From Candidatus Heimdallarchaeota archaeon (GTDB lineage: Archaea; Asgardarchaeota; Heimdallarchaeia; Heimdallarchaeales; Kariarchaeaceae), in assembly GCA_027016475.1 (NCBI GenBank), contig JALUTL010000293.1:1-10058 (forward strand): a stretch of 10,058 nt of DNA, read 5' to 3'. A model generated the notes under the pieces. That model worked only from the letters and a program-made list of their open reading frames with translations. It did no database searches and had not been told where the DNA came from. Shown piece by piece: positions 1 to 6,991 of the stretch. Positions within the stretch are counted from its first letter, which is position 1. Each line of letters opens with the position of its first letter. The position numbers and the translations under genes are program-made.

Positions 1-1
1 A

Positions 2-436
2 GACAAGCAGGAGCTCCATATCTTATTGGGAAGCAACAACACCTTTATCATGCGGGATGAGATAACAGCAGTTTCGTTAGATACAAGAACAGGTAAACTA
101 GCCGTTGGCTTTTCTGATGGAATAGTTGAAATTCGGAAAGGCGATCAGGTATTGCACAATATCAATATTACACAACCTGACACCCCAATTATTCCTATTG
201 TCACGGATCTGGATTGGTTTGAAGACAAACTCCTAGTGTCGAAAACAACATTAGATTTACTGGTAATCAATGGAAGTACAGGAAGTTTAATTCAAACATT
301 TGGTAGTTCTAGGGCTTTGGAAAATACTACATCCAATGAAGCCATATTGTTTTTAGACATTGTCATTGTTTGGTTTATTCTATTTCACTATATGAGAAAC
401 AATGCGTGGAAGCTTCGTCGTCCTACTAAAAAGTAA
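2..436 (+). CDS. C-terminal part of a beta-propeller-like membrane-anchored protein (5' end outside window)
   Basis: The reading frame is open to the left edge, so the TTG at 26 is probably not the true start and the gene begins outside the window. About 144 residues are visible. Two stretches read like propeller blades of the WD40/PQQ type: one around AVSLDTRTGKLAVGFSDGIV and one around LDWFEDKLLVSKTTLDLLVI followed by NGSTGSLIQTF. Each has the hydrophobic-strand, turn, strand rhythm ending in a short polar loop. After a polar linker with sequons (NTT) comes one hydrophobic helix of roughly 18 residues (AILFLDIVIVWFILFHY), then a basic tail RNNAWKLRRPTKK. That arrangement suggests an extracellular propeller held by a C-terminal membrane anchor with a cytoplasmic basic tail. 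Function and family are not recognised. The gene ends about 40 bp before the TATA box of the next gene, so the two are probably transcribed separately. Confidence 0.72.
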   Translation, partial: DKQELHILLGSNNTFIMRDEITAVSLDTRTGKLAVGFSDGIVEIRKGDQVLHNINITQPDTPIIPIVTDLDWFEDKLLVSKTTLDLLVINGSTGSLIQTFGSSRALENTTSNEAILFLDIVIVWFILFHYMRNNAWKLRRPTKK

Positions 437-473
437 TGAAAAATAGAGAATAAACTATTCAAAATACAAAAAA

Positions 474-483
474 CCTATAAATA
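474..483 (+). promoter_or_regulatory. TATA box for the small membrane protein gene
   Basis: The sequence CCTATAAATA lies in an A-rich stretch and is centred about 24 nt before the GTG at 503. That is the distance expected when transcription begins at or next to the start codon. No Shine-Dalgarno sequence is present, so a leaderless mRNA is likely. Confidence 0.6.
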
Positions 484-502
484 CATTTATCGGAAATATC
501 TT

Positions 503-784
503 GTGTCGATAGACGATATTATTGTCGAAGAGATGGAGAAGGTTTGGAGACGAAAGAGATGGAATCAATTTTGGAAATACTTGACTGTTTTCTATGCCTT
601 AGGGATTGCAGCGGTCTACCTCTTCATTTTAGGGATTGGAGGCGTCAGAGGGTATGAAGCAATTTATCTGTTTTTTATAGCAGCAGTAATGGCTGCTGTT
701 GGAATGTTGGTTCTCTTGTCTCCAAAAGCCGCCTCGTTCCTTGCTGGAGTTGAAGAGAATCGATACAGAGGCGAAAAGCAGTAG
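503..784 (+). CDS. Small two-helix membrane protein, unknown function
   Basis: The 93-residue product starts at GTG 503, chosen because the TATA box at 474-483 places the transcript start there. Residues 1-25 are charged and helix-prone (EEMEKVWRRKRWNQFWKY). Two membrane helices follow, about 26-46 (LTVFYALGIAAVYLFILGIG) and about 53-73 (AIYLFFIAAVMAAVGMLVLL), then a charged tail ending GVEENRYRGEKQ. I do not recognise a family. The stop at 782-784 may not be the ancestral end: sliding back one base at the AAAAG around 774-778 opens a 1-frame reading to a TAA at 856-858. That reading adds a basic, helix-like segment (KAVARQQRDLNARIIEAFGQ, then LELASSE) and would overlap the end of the convergent peptidase gene by 28 bp. 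It could be a programmed -1 shift, a recent indel, a sequencing error or chance. Confidence 0.65.
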   Translation: MSIDDIIVEEMEKVWRRKRWNQFWKYLTVFYALGIAAVYLFILGIGGVRGYEAIYLFFIAAVMAAVGMLVLLSPKAASFLAGVEENRYRGEKQ

Positions 785-830
785 CACGGCAGCAACGGGA
801 TCTGAATGCAAGGATCATTGAAGCGTTTGG

Positions 831-2258
831 TCAGCTCGAATTGGCAAGTTCTGAATAAACTTCCCTGAAAATTGCCACTAGCTTTTCCAATGATTGAATG
901 TCGACGGCTTCATCGATTCCATGGGAGTTGTAGCCTATTGGCCCCAATTCAATTCCTTGTATCCCCAATTGAGTGAAGTAGCGTGTATCACTTGCCCCAC
1001 CAAGCTTTTCTCCAATTGTAACTATTCTGTAACCATTCTTCTCCGCCACTTTTGCGACTATTTTGACAAGGGGGGAATTGCTTGGAACATTCACAGGATC
1101 AATTGAATCACTAATTTCCCCTGAAACTTTGGTGCCTGTACGGGAAAGGTAATTGGCAATTTCATCCTTCAAGGTTTGATGTGAAGTCGTATCCTTTAGC
1201 ATTGCCCGAATATCAAAAATGATTGAGATTGTTCCGTCGTCATATTCAATGAGGTTAGGATTTACTGAGATTCCAAATTTGCTTGGAAGAATGGGCCAAT
1301 CGATCGAGGCCAAGGAGGCCATGGCATTCATCACGTCTGTAAGTGATTTAGAGTATTCAACATCTTCACCATTTTCATCAGCTTCTACGTAGTCGACCCT
1401 TACCACGTATGGTACTGAGTTCGTTTTTGTGGAAGACGAATGAACATGTATTATGTGCTTGTCAACCGAAAACTTTGCTGCGGTAAACATTGCATGCGTG
1501 TCAACCCCCAAGACAAAGGCTGAGGAATGTAATGTTTTTGATCCATCACCCTGTCTTGAATGAAACTCAATTGTCCGACGATATCCCTTTACAGTGCTTT
1601 TTTTATCGGCAAATGAGAATTTTAGCCATGTTGCGCCTCTTCTTTGAGTGATAATTATGGGAATATTGCTTGGCTCAGCATTGATTACAAAATCCGGCAT
1701 CAGATCGTTTGCCTTCAATGCATCAATAATGAGCGGCATAGTCATGAAACCACCAATTTCTTCATCTCCGCTTAATGCAATTATGAGATTTCCAGTTTCC
1801 ACTGGAAAAGATTCAAATGCTGAGACAAAAGCTGCAACACCGCCTTTCATGTCAGCCGCACCCCTGCCGTACAATCTTCCATCAATTACTTTTCCAGAAA
1901 ATGGATCAACCTTCCACATCTTCTTCTCTTCGTCTGTGACTGGGACAACATCCAGATGCCCTAAAAAAAGGACAGTTTTTCCAGGTTTCTTGCCTCGCTT
2001 CAATAAAACCAAAGGAAATGTTTGAACATTTCCATCTGAATAGTCATTCATTTTCAGAATCTCGAAGCCATGTTTTTGTCCATAGTCTGCGAGGAAGTCA
2101 CGGCATCCTGAGGAGGGATAAAGGTTTTGGCTAGGATTGATGGAGGTGTCAAATTGTATAAGCCTTGTCAGCAGTTGCAATAAACGATCCACAACCAGAA
2201 TGAGTTCTGACGTAGAAAAATTTTGTCCTATGCTGTCCACGAAACGATTGAATTCCAA
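831..2258 (-). CDS. M20 family metallopeptidase (ArgE/DapE/CPG2-type)
   Basis: The 475-residue enzyme has the complete di-zinc hydrolase signature. GHLDVVP supplies His101 and Asp103, GRGAADMKGG supplies the bridging Asp136, SGDEEIGG supplies Glu166 (expected general base) and Glu167 (ligand), NAEPS supplies Glu195, and YNSHGIDEAV supplies His446. The N-terminal LIQFDTSINP is the usual family opening. A lid/dimerisation domain lies between about 205 and 350 (LHSSAF near 244, FDIRAM near 350). There is no signal peptide, so the enzyme is cytoplasmic. Members cleave N-acyl amino acids, dipeptides or succinyl-diaminopimelate; the sequence does not say which substrate is used here. The start is TTG 2258, lying about 30 nt downstream (on this strand) of the TATA element shared with the divergent transporter gene; a GTG six codons inside is an alternative. 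At 475 residues it is longer than typical DapE (about 375) and closer to carnosinase-like members. Confidence 0.95.
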   Translation of the reverse strand: MEFNRFVDSIGQNFSTSELILVVDRLLQLLTRLIQFDTSINPSQNLYPSSGCRDFLADYGQKHGFEILKMNDYSDGNVQTFPLVLLKRGKKPGKTVLFLGHLDVVPVTDEEKKMWKVDPFSGKVIDGRLYGRGAADMKGGVAAFVSAFESFPVETGNLIIALSGDEEIGGFMTMPLIIDALKANDLMPDFVINAEPSNIPIIITQRRGATWLKFSFADKKSTVKGYRRTIEFHSRQGDGSKTLHSSAFVLGVDTHAMFTAAKFSVDKHIIHVHSSSTKTNSVPYVVRVDYVEADENGEDVEYSKSLTDVMNAMASLASIDWPILPSKFGISVNPNLIEYDDGTISIIFDIRAMLKDTTSHQTLKDEIANYLSRTGTKVSGEISDSIDPVNVPSNSPLVKIVAKVAEKNGYRIVTIGEKLGGASDTRYFTQLGIQGIELGPIGYNSHGIDEAVDIQSLEKLVAIFREVYSELANSS

Positions 2259-2282
2259 AGCAAGCAGATTGAATTTGAGCTG

Positions 2283-2294
2283 AAAATTTATATC
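2283..2294. promoter_or_regulatory. Shared bidirectional TATA element between M20 peptidase and EamA transporter
   Basis: The sequence AAAATTTATATC reads as TTTATAT on the plus strand and as GATATAAATTTT on the minus strand. Its centre is about 26 nt before the plus-strand ATG at 2316 and about 30 nt before the minus-strand TTG at 2258. It is the only TATA-like element in the 57-bp gap between the two starts. A single TBP site serving both leaderless or near-leaderless transcripts is the simplest reading, though it is inferred from spacing only. Confidence 0.5.
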
Positions 2295-2315
2295 GTATTG
2301 AATTGCTTCGGCTTG

Positions 2316-3230
2316 ATGGCAGGAGAAATTTTTGCAATTACCTCAACAATTGCGTTCGTGGTTTCCAGTGCAATGTTCAGGAAGGTTGAAACTTCGCTGT
2401 CCGCATACCAGATTAGCGCATTTCGGACAACTGTTGGACTTGTCACATTCTATATTGCTGCATGGTATCTTGATCTTTTCAAGCACATTCCATCTCTGCC
2501 ATCTGAAGTGTACTTTCCCTTGATTTTGAGCATCATTGGAGGACAGGTAGTAGGAGACACTCTTTACCTGATGACACAAGAGCGTATCGGAACAACGTTA
2601 TCAATTGCCCTTTCAACGACTTTCCCGTTTTTCACGTTTATGATTGATTTTTTGGTCAGACGAAAGGTTGCACCTCTTGAATTTTGGCTTTCTGCCATCT
2701 TGATTTCCATTGGTGTGGTTCTGATTTCAAATGGAAGGATGAGTGACAATGTTGCAAACCCAAGCGATCGATTTAAAGATATCGAGTGGAAAGCCGTTGG
2801 ATTAGGTTTAGGAGCTTCCATCATGTGGGCGATTGGCACAGTGTTTACTGACATCAGTCTCAACATGGTAGCGGATCAACAGCCCAGTCCAAACGATGCA
2901 ACGGTTGTAGGCAACGTTATTCGGTTTCCCTTTGCAGTTGCAATTCTTTGGATAATGGCAAGGCGAAATGCAAAAGTCCCTATTCAGTCGTGGAACAGAA
3001 ATGTATGGAAATGGACACTTTCTGCTTCCCTAATTGGAACGGCAATAGGTGCTTACCTTTGGGCAGAAGCAGCACGGATTGTTGGAGCTGCATTCAGTGC
3101 CATTGTCTATTCTGCATCACCTTTGTTTGCCTTGCCTATAGGTCTAGCCTTGAACGGAGAAAAAATCAATAAAACCGCATTTGCAGGAACAATGATAACT
3201 ATTGCAGGCGTACTTTTGATTTTTCTGTAG
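2316..3230 (+). CDS. EamA/DMT-superfamily transporter (10 TM)
   Basis: The 304-residue protein has ten predicted membrane helices in the two-fold EamA arrangement. Helices fall near residues 1-20, 32-52, 64-86, 92-113, 119-139, 158-178, 204-220, 236-258, 260-282 and 285-304. Typical EamA features are an arginine after helix 2's start (SAFRTTVGL), the helix 3-4 segment GDTLYLMTQERIGTTLSIAL with its repeat-2 counterpart AYLWAEAARIVGAAFSAIVY, and the terminal motif PLFALPIGLALNGEKI before the last helix. The family moves small metabolites such as amino acids or nucleotide-like compounds; direction and substrate cannot be read from sequence. I chose ATG 2316 rather than the upstream TTG at 2223. 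The first helix begins right at this Met, the shared TATA box lies 26 nt upstream, and the TTG would overlap the peptidase gene by 36 bp. Confidence 0.93.
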   Translation: MAGEIFAITSTIAFVVSSAMFRKVETSLSAYQISAFRTTVGLVTFYIAAWYLDLFKHIPSLPSEVYFPLILSIIGGQVVGDTLYLMTQERIGTTLSIALSTTFPFFTFMIDFLVRRKVAPLEFWLSAILISIGVVLISNGRMSDNVANPSDRFKDIEWKAVGLGLGASIMWAIGTVFTDISLNMVADQQPSPNDATVVGNVIRFPFAVAILWIMARRNAKVPIQSWNRNVWKWTLSASLIGTAIGAYLWAEAARIVGAAFSAIVYSASPLFALPIGLALNGEKINKTAFAGTMITIAGVLLIFL

Positions 3231-3348
3231 AAACCCTGCTCATTAGGTACAAACAGATCTCTTCCGCCACCTGTTGCGGGTTAAATGACACCCTATTTGT
3301 ATAGATTCTCAACTAAGCGAAACCAAACTGTTGTAAATTGATTAATAA

Positions 3349-3353
3349 GAAGG
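3349..3353 (+). promoter_or_regulatory. Shine-Dalgarno-like GAAGG for the 213-residue surface protein
   Basis: GAAGG ends 10 nt before the ATG at 3364, compared with 19 nt before the in-frame ATG at 3373, so it favours the first. The upstream gap (3231-3363) shows no convincing TATA box; CTATTTGTATAG near 3293-3303 is a weak candidate. Confidence 0.4.
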
Positions 3354-3363
3354 AAACAAATTA

Positions 3364-4005
3364 ATGTTTAGCATGAAACTTGCGAAACTACTTCCAGCTA
3401 TTGTTGGAATCATTTTATTCTTTGGTTTGACCACTGCTGATGCCACTTGGTACCCGATGGGCAACCATGAAGAAAGAGCACCAATTGCAAAGCCCGGTGC
3501 CCCATTTGAAGTAACCCCAGGAAAACCAGTTGCAGTCAATCCGGGTGAATTTGTAGAACTTGTAACGCCATCAGGGATAAAGGTCAAGGTTAAGCCTGGA
3601 GAGGGTGTCGAAATTACCATCGATGAGCGGACCATAAATCCAAAAGGGCCATTGCCCGATAATGAAAAATCAATCGGAATCTTCTTGGACATCGAGACCA
3701 ATGCATCGGATGTTGCTGTTGAAGCCACCCTTTCCCTTTCATTGGAAGGCCGTGATTTATCGGGTATAGACACAACCTCCTTGCAGTTCAAGTATTATGA
3801 TGAGCAAAGTCAAGAATGGAAAGGAGTACCTTCTTGGGTGGAAAACAACATCATCTATGGAAACACAACCCATTTCAGCGTCTGGACTGTTGCAGGCTCG
3901 GAATCTTCAACAACAGGCAACTCTCTGTCACTTGGAATCCTGTCCACTATTATTGCATTGGGTGGAATTGGACTTCTGTCCCGAAAGCAGAAGAAATTAA
4001 TTTGA
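3364..4005 (+). CDS. Secreted surface protein with C-terminal membrane anchor and HFS-W domain
   Basis: The 213-residue protein has a signal peptide (residues 1-27; basic MKLAK, a hydrophobic core, likely cleavage after TTADA). A Pro/Gly-rich segment (40-75; repeats such as TPGKP, NPGEF, KPGEG) follows, then a beta-rich domain (about 102-178) that ends in YYDEQSQEWKGVPSW and NTTHFSVWTVAGS. That ending matches the widespread archaeal surface-protein module in which a W-containing strand pair is closed by a (T)HFS motif. A hydrophobic anchor (188-206) and the basic tail SRKQKKLI complete it. No PGF or PEFG archaeosortase signal is visible, so it looks like a plain transmembrane anchor. There are two sequons, at Asn113 and Asn167. 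It is the first gene of a cluster with the 407-residue glycoprotein (47 bp downstream) and the membrane regulator. Its precise role is unknown; a structural or sensory partner at the cell surface is an inference from context. Confidence 0.85.
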   Translation: MFSMKLAKLLPAIVGIILFFGLTTADATWYPMGNHEERAPIAKPGAPFEVTPGKPVAVNPGEFVELVTPSGIKVKVKPGEGVEITIDERTINPKGPLPDNEKSIGIFLDIETNASDVAVEATLSLSLEGRDLSGIDTTSLQFKYYDEQSQEWKGVPSWVENNIIYGNTTHFSVWTVAGSESSTTGNSLSLGILSTIIALGGIGLLSRKQKKLI

Positions 4006-4038
4006 AGGGGTCAAACATGTAGTTTGAATATTCTCAAC

Positions 4039-4043
4039 AGGTG
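4039..4043 (+). promoter_or_regulatory. Shine-Dalgarno AGGTG that decides the start of the glycoprotein gene
   Basis: AGGTG is complementary to the archaeal 16S 3' end and sits 9 nt before ATG 4053. The GTG at 4041, which is in frame, is part of this site and is therefore unlikely to be the start. Confidence 0.5.
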
Positions 4044-4052
4044 TATTACATA

Positions 4053-5276
4053 ATGAAACTAATCAGCATCCCATTAACATTGACTATTCTTTTGGTGTCA
4101 GTTTACGGAATCAATGCATATGAAGCACATTCAGACCAATTTCAGGCAACAATTGTCAGCTACAACCATCATCCAACAGTACCCATGAACGGCAGCGATG
4201 TAAACGTCACAGCAACCATTTCGATGATTCCAATGGGCTTCAACAATCTTACTCTAGCTTATGAGATTAACAACACCAATTTGACAAAAATAGTGATGAC
4301 AAACACTAAAGGTTTGCAATTCCTTGGAACGATTCCAGGTCAGGTAAACGCCACAGTGGTTTATTGGCTGGAATTATATGTGGGAGGGTCAATGGTTGAT
4401 CGAGCGCCAGATGTTGGAGGAGTTTCTATAAACTTTTCTGGTGTACAAGGAATAATCCCAGTATCAATCCAACTTGGTTTGCCTATTGATTTGCCAGCAG
4501 GGAACTTTTCTCTTTTTACTCCTGATGGGATGCTGACAATTGGAATCAATGTTTCAAAGGCAATTCAGGTGAACATTTCCACTGTTGAAATTAAGCCCGA
4601 TGATCCGATATTGAAAAATTATAATCCGGTATCTCTTAAATACAGTATTGAAGTCAACTCAACAGAGTCACTAACATCTGCACAGCTCAAAATTGGATAT
4701 TCTCAGGAAACAATAGATGAAAATGGGATAAATGAGGCTAAGTTGAAGCTGTTGAAAATTAAAAATGGCAATATTGAAGAATACCCTGCCATTGTCGATA
4801 CCATTGGCAACAGGATAATCGCAAATACTACCGAATTTTCCGAATGGGTGGCTTCAACCGACAAAGCTCTGCTAAAAATCATGGATTTGACTTATCCAGA
4901 TACAATTCCATTGGAAACAAGATTGTCAATTTCCTTCCGCCTCACAAATTTTGGGAATACGGTAGCCCTGAACACAACTGTAAGAATTTTCAAACATAAG
5001 GACGTAACAATAGTTAACAACAAAACCGAGTTCAACTTACCTTGGGTCAATCCTCTTGAAAACTTCACATTCAGTTTGGATTTCTTTATTGAAGTAGAAG
5101 GAAATTATTCATTCATTGTTTCAGTTGAAAATGACGGAACCGAAGCGGCAACAGAAACGCTATTGATTACAGCCCAGGGCCAGAATCTGATTCAATCGCA
5201 GTCATCTAGAGTAAGCACGCCCATTATTTCATCAATAATCGTACTTATATTAATCGTTAAATGGAAAAAGAGATAG
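4053..5276 (+). CDS. Sequon-rich secreted protein with Ig-like, HFS-W and CARDB-like domains and C-terminal anchor
   Basis: The 407-residue product begins at ATG 4053, supported by AGGTG at 4039-4043. It has a signal peptide (1-22, MKLISIPLTLTILLVSVYG...). An Ig-like domain (about 31-125) has the archaeal pattern of a conserved Pro-rich strand, then LAYEINNTN, TIPGQ and VVYWLEL. A second domain (about 147-270) ends in NTTEFSEW, the same module that closes the preceding 213-residue protein. A CARDB-like domain (about 272-373) contains SFRLTNFGNTVALNTTVRIF and EGNYSFIVSVEN. A membrane helix (about 388-402) and the tail KWKKR anchor the C-terminus. I count 16 N-x-S/T sequons, so heavy N-glycosylation on the outer face is likely. 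The stop lies 10 bp before the regulator's start, consistent with one transcript. Function is unknown; an S-layer-associated or receptor-like surface protein is plausible. Confidence 0.87.
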   Translation: MKLISIPLTLTILLVSVYGINAYEAHSDQFQATIVSYNHHPTVPMNGSDVNVTATISMIPMGFNNLTLAYEINNTNLTKIVMTNTKGLQFLGTIPGQVNATVVYWLELYVGGSMVDRAPDVGGVSINFSGVQGIIPVSIQLGLPIDLPAGNFSLFTPDGMLTIGINVSKAIQVNISTVEIKPDDPILKNYNPVSLKYSIEVNSTESLTSAQLKIGYSQETIDENGINEAKLKLLKIKNGNIEEYPAIVDTIGNRIIANTTEFSEWVASTDKALLKIMDLTYPDTIPLETRLSISFRLTNFGNTVALNTTVRIFKHKDVTIVNNKTEFNLPWVNPLENFTFSLDFFIEVEGNYSFIVSVENDGTEAATETLLITAQGQNLIQSQSSRVSTPIISSIIVLILIVKWKKR

Positions 5277-5286
5277 GAAATGTTAA

Positions 5287-6333
5287 ATGAATTCCGTGAG
5301 GGGAAACTTGAGGATGCAAAGACTACGCCTCAGCCTTTTCATCTGGCTGGTATGTACATCTATTCTTGTCGATGTTGTTTCCCAAAATCCAGTGGACATA
5401 GAAATTATTGAGATGGAAACACACCTGACATTGGAAGAGACTGAAGTCAATTGGCAAACCACAATAAAGTTGATGGTGTTTGGCAATATCGATAGTGAAA
5501 CATCCATCAATTTCCTGTTTCCAACCAAAATTTCAATTTCTGAGGCGAACATGGATGGGTTTCCCATTCCCTATCGTTCGACAATACAGGAAGAATCCAC
5601 ATCAATCGAACTGACTCCTATCAGGACAATAAGCAATGGATCAATTGCATCCTTGAATCTGGTAGGAAGCTTTTCTCCTCAAAAAACAGAAATCGAAGAG
5701 AACAAGAATCTTTTCCGATATTCATGGGCCCTTAATTTTGATGTTGAATCATTCAAATTGTATGTGACCTTACCTCGATTTTCAGTGATCAATGTAGAAG
5801 GGGAGACGTTGAACATTTTTCCCTCTGCATCCACAATCCTTACCAATGGGACACATATCATTATTGGATGGGAAAACCTGTCGATAGATAGAGATTTGGA
5901 ACCGCAGTCAATTATCGTGGAGTTTCAAACAGGGGCTCCCGCTGAAAGCAATTCAAACATGTTCCTCATGCTCTTTATCGGGATTGTTTTGGGGACAGCA
6001 ATTTCGGCAGGTGCAGTGTATATATTTTTGTTGAGAACTGGCAAGTCTATATCATGGCTTTTTACGGAAGTCGAGCAACCCGAACATTCTGTGGAAATTA
6101 GAACAGTATATAGACCGGTAATTCTCAAACCTCAACACCGACGGATAATGGAAATAATCAAGGAACACGAACCATGTCCACAATCGCTGTTGATAGACAC
6201 AATGGGATTGAGCAAATCGAGGATCAGCCAATATATCAAGGAGTTGGAGAATTGGGAGTTGATTTCAAAACAAAAAGACGGAAAGGAAAATATCATATTT
6301 CTGAATTTTGATCTGGAAGGGCTAGATTCTTAG
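5287..6333 (+). CDS. Membrane-spanning one-component transcriptional regulator (extracellular sensor, TM, winged helix)
   Basis: The 348-residue protein has an N-terminal signal/anchor helix (about 13-33), a beta-rich extracellular region of about 190 residues with three sequons (near 117, 187 and 197), one membrane helix (about 225-249), a short juxtamembrane linker, and a cytoplasmic winged-helix domain (about 282-340). In that domain QHRRIMEIIKEHEP is helix 1, QSLLIDTMGLSKSRISQYIK is the helix-turn-helix with its recognition helix, and LENWELISKQKDGKENIIFL is the wing. The layout is that of archaeal membrane-bound regulators, in which an outside signal is passed directly to a DNA-binding domain without a kinase. 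ATG 5287 is preceded by AGGA at 5275-5278, overlapping the stop of the upstream gene; ATG 5314, preceded by GTGAGGGG, is an alternative that still leaves a good signal peptide. Its position at the end of the surface-protein cluster suggests that it regulates, or senses the state of, that cluster. The ligand and target are not visible. Confidence 0.9.
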   Translation: MNSVRGNLRMQRLRLSLFIWLVCTSILVDVVSQNPVDIEIIEMETHLTLEETEVNWQTTIKLMVFGNIDSETSINFLFPTKISISEANMDGFPIPYRSTIQEESTSIELTPIRTISNGSIASLNLVGSFSPQKTEIEENKNLFRYSWALNFDVESFKLYVTLPRFSVINVEGETLNIFPSASTILTNGTHIIIGWENLSIDRDLEPQSIIVEFQTGAPAESNSNMFLMLFIGIVLGTAISAGAVYIFLLRTGKSISWLFTEVEQPEHSVEIRTVYRPVILKPQHRRIMEIIKEHEPCPQSLLIDTMGLSKSRISQYIKELENWELISKQKDGKENIIFLNFDLEGLDS

Positions 6334-6539
6334 AACACGGTGACATTGTAAATTGTGTTAATCATACTAAAATCATGCAACAGACAAAAAAGCACCTTTC
6401 TTTTAAAATTTATTACTAAAGGGCTTTATTCATTAATCACCCATTCAAATCACATAAACCTAGCAGAAGACATAGAAGCTGCCGGGATTAAATCCTTCTA
6501 CTATAAAGCAGGTCGAACCCCCAGATCCTCCACTGTCAC

Positions 6540-6947
6540 CTAGCAAAACAATAGGATACAGATGGAATCTGATTTGCCATTTACCAAAAAGTCCTTTTCG
6601 ATGATCACTCTGTCAGAATTACTTGGATCTGCACCTATATAGCGTCCAGGTTCTCCTTCATCTGCACCCACTAAGAGGTCATCCAAATCTGTATAGGAAA
6701 TTATGTGAGTCTCACCATCTGAACATGCAAACCTAAAATGGCCTGGTTGAGATTTACTAGATCTTTCTTCAAGAGCAGCATCGAAATGGACAAAGTAATC
6801 CCTTTCCAAGCAATCTCGAATGGTGTTGGTAAATCCATTGAATCGTGCCTGCCTATCGTTTGTCGGTATGGCAGTTCCTTGTTGAATGCCAAGGATTAGC
6901 AGAGCAAGAACTAGTAATAGGAAAAATCCGTTATTACCTCGATTCAC
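6540..6947 (-). CDS. Small secreted protein, unknown function
   Basis: The 135-residue product starts at GTG 6947, with an ATATATAT element (6966-6973) centred about 23 nt upstream and no Shine-Dalgarno site, so it is probably leaderless. Residues 1-27 form a clear signal peptide (MNRGNNGFFLLLVLALLILG, then a likely cleavage after QQGTA). The mature part is about 108 residues with four cysteines (46, 75, 130 and the last residue, 135), which could form two disulfides outside the cell. Acidic loops such as YTDLDDLLVGADEGEPG are present. No family is recognised. It ends head-on against the 206-bp gap after the regulator gene. That gap (6334-6539) has a T-rich stretch near 6397-6413 that could end the regulator transcript, and otherwise nothing I can identify. 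Confidence 0.6.
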   Translation of the reverse strand: MNRGNNGFFLLLVLALLILGIQQGTAIPTNDRQARFNGFTNTIRDCLERDYFVHFDAALEERSSKSQPGHFRFACSDGETHIISYTDLDDLLVGADEGEPGRYIGADPSNSDRVIIEKDFLVNGKSDSICILLFC

Positions 6948-6965
6948 AGGCTATTTTCGAAACAG

Positions 6966-6973
6966 ATATATAT
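6966..6973. promoter_or_regulatory. Shared bidirectional TATA element between two small secreted-protein genes
   Basis: ATATATAT is self-complementary. It is centred about 23 nt from the minus-strand GTG (6947) and about 22-24 nt from the plus-strand ATG at 6992, with only 44 bp between the two starts. Spacing for both genes fits leaderless initiation from one TBP site. Confidence 0.45.
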
Positions 6974-6991
6974 TGGAAGTGACACATGGTT

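Noticed and set aside
1648..2025. Long open frame on the plus strand inside the M20 gene
   Set aside because: It is antisense to the strongly conserved metallopeptidase core; its reading follows from the codon pattern of the real gene.
2223..2315. Upstream TTG extension of the EamA transporter by 31 residues
   Set aside because: It would overlap the start of the divergent peptidase gene, lies upstream of the TATA box, and adds a polar stretch before the first membrane helix that the family lacks.
3231..3363. Gap before the surface-protein cluster examined for an operator or riboswitch
   Set aside because: No inverted repeat, convincing TATA box or structured RNA could be seen; only the Shine-Dalgarno-like GAAGG near its end.
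6478..6536. tRNA-like fragments: GGTCGAACCCCC and GATCCTCCA on the plus strand, and GGATTTAATCCCGGCAGC on the minus strand, resembling T-arm and acceptor pieces
   Set aside because: Neither strand gives a matching 5' acceptor half, a paired anticodon stem or a correct T-loop (one T is missing on the plus strand). At best it is a decayed 3' remnant of an integration site; not supportable as a gene.
6355..6543. 62-codon open frame starting at GTG after the regulator gene
   Set aside because: Composition is unremarkable, there is no RBS or well-placed TATA box, no domain pattern, and it overlaps the end of the convergent secreted-protein gene.
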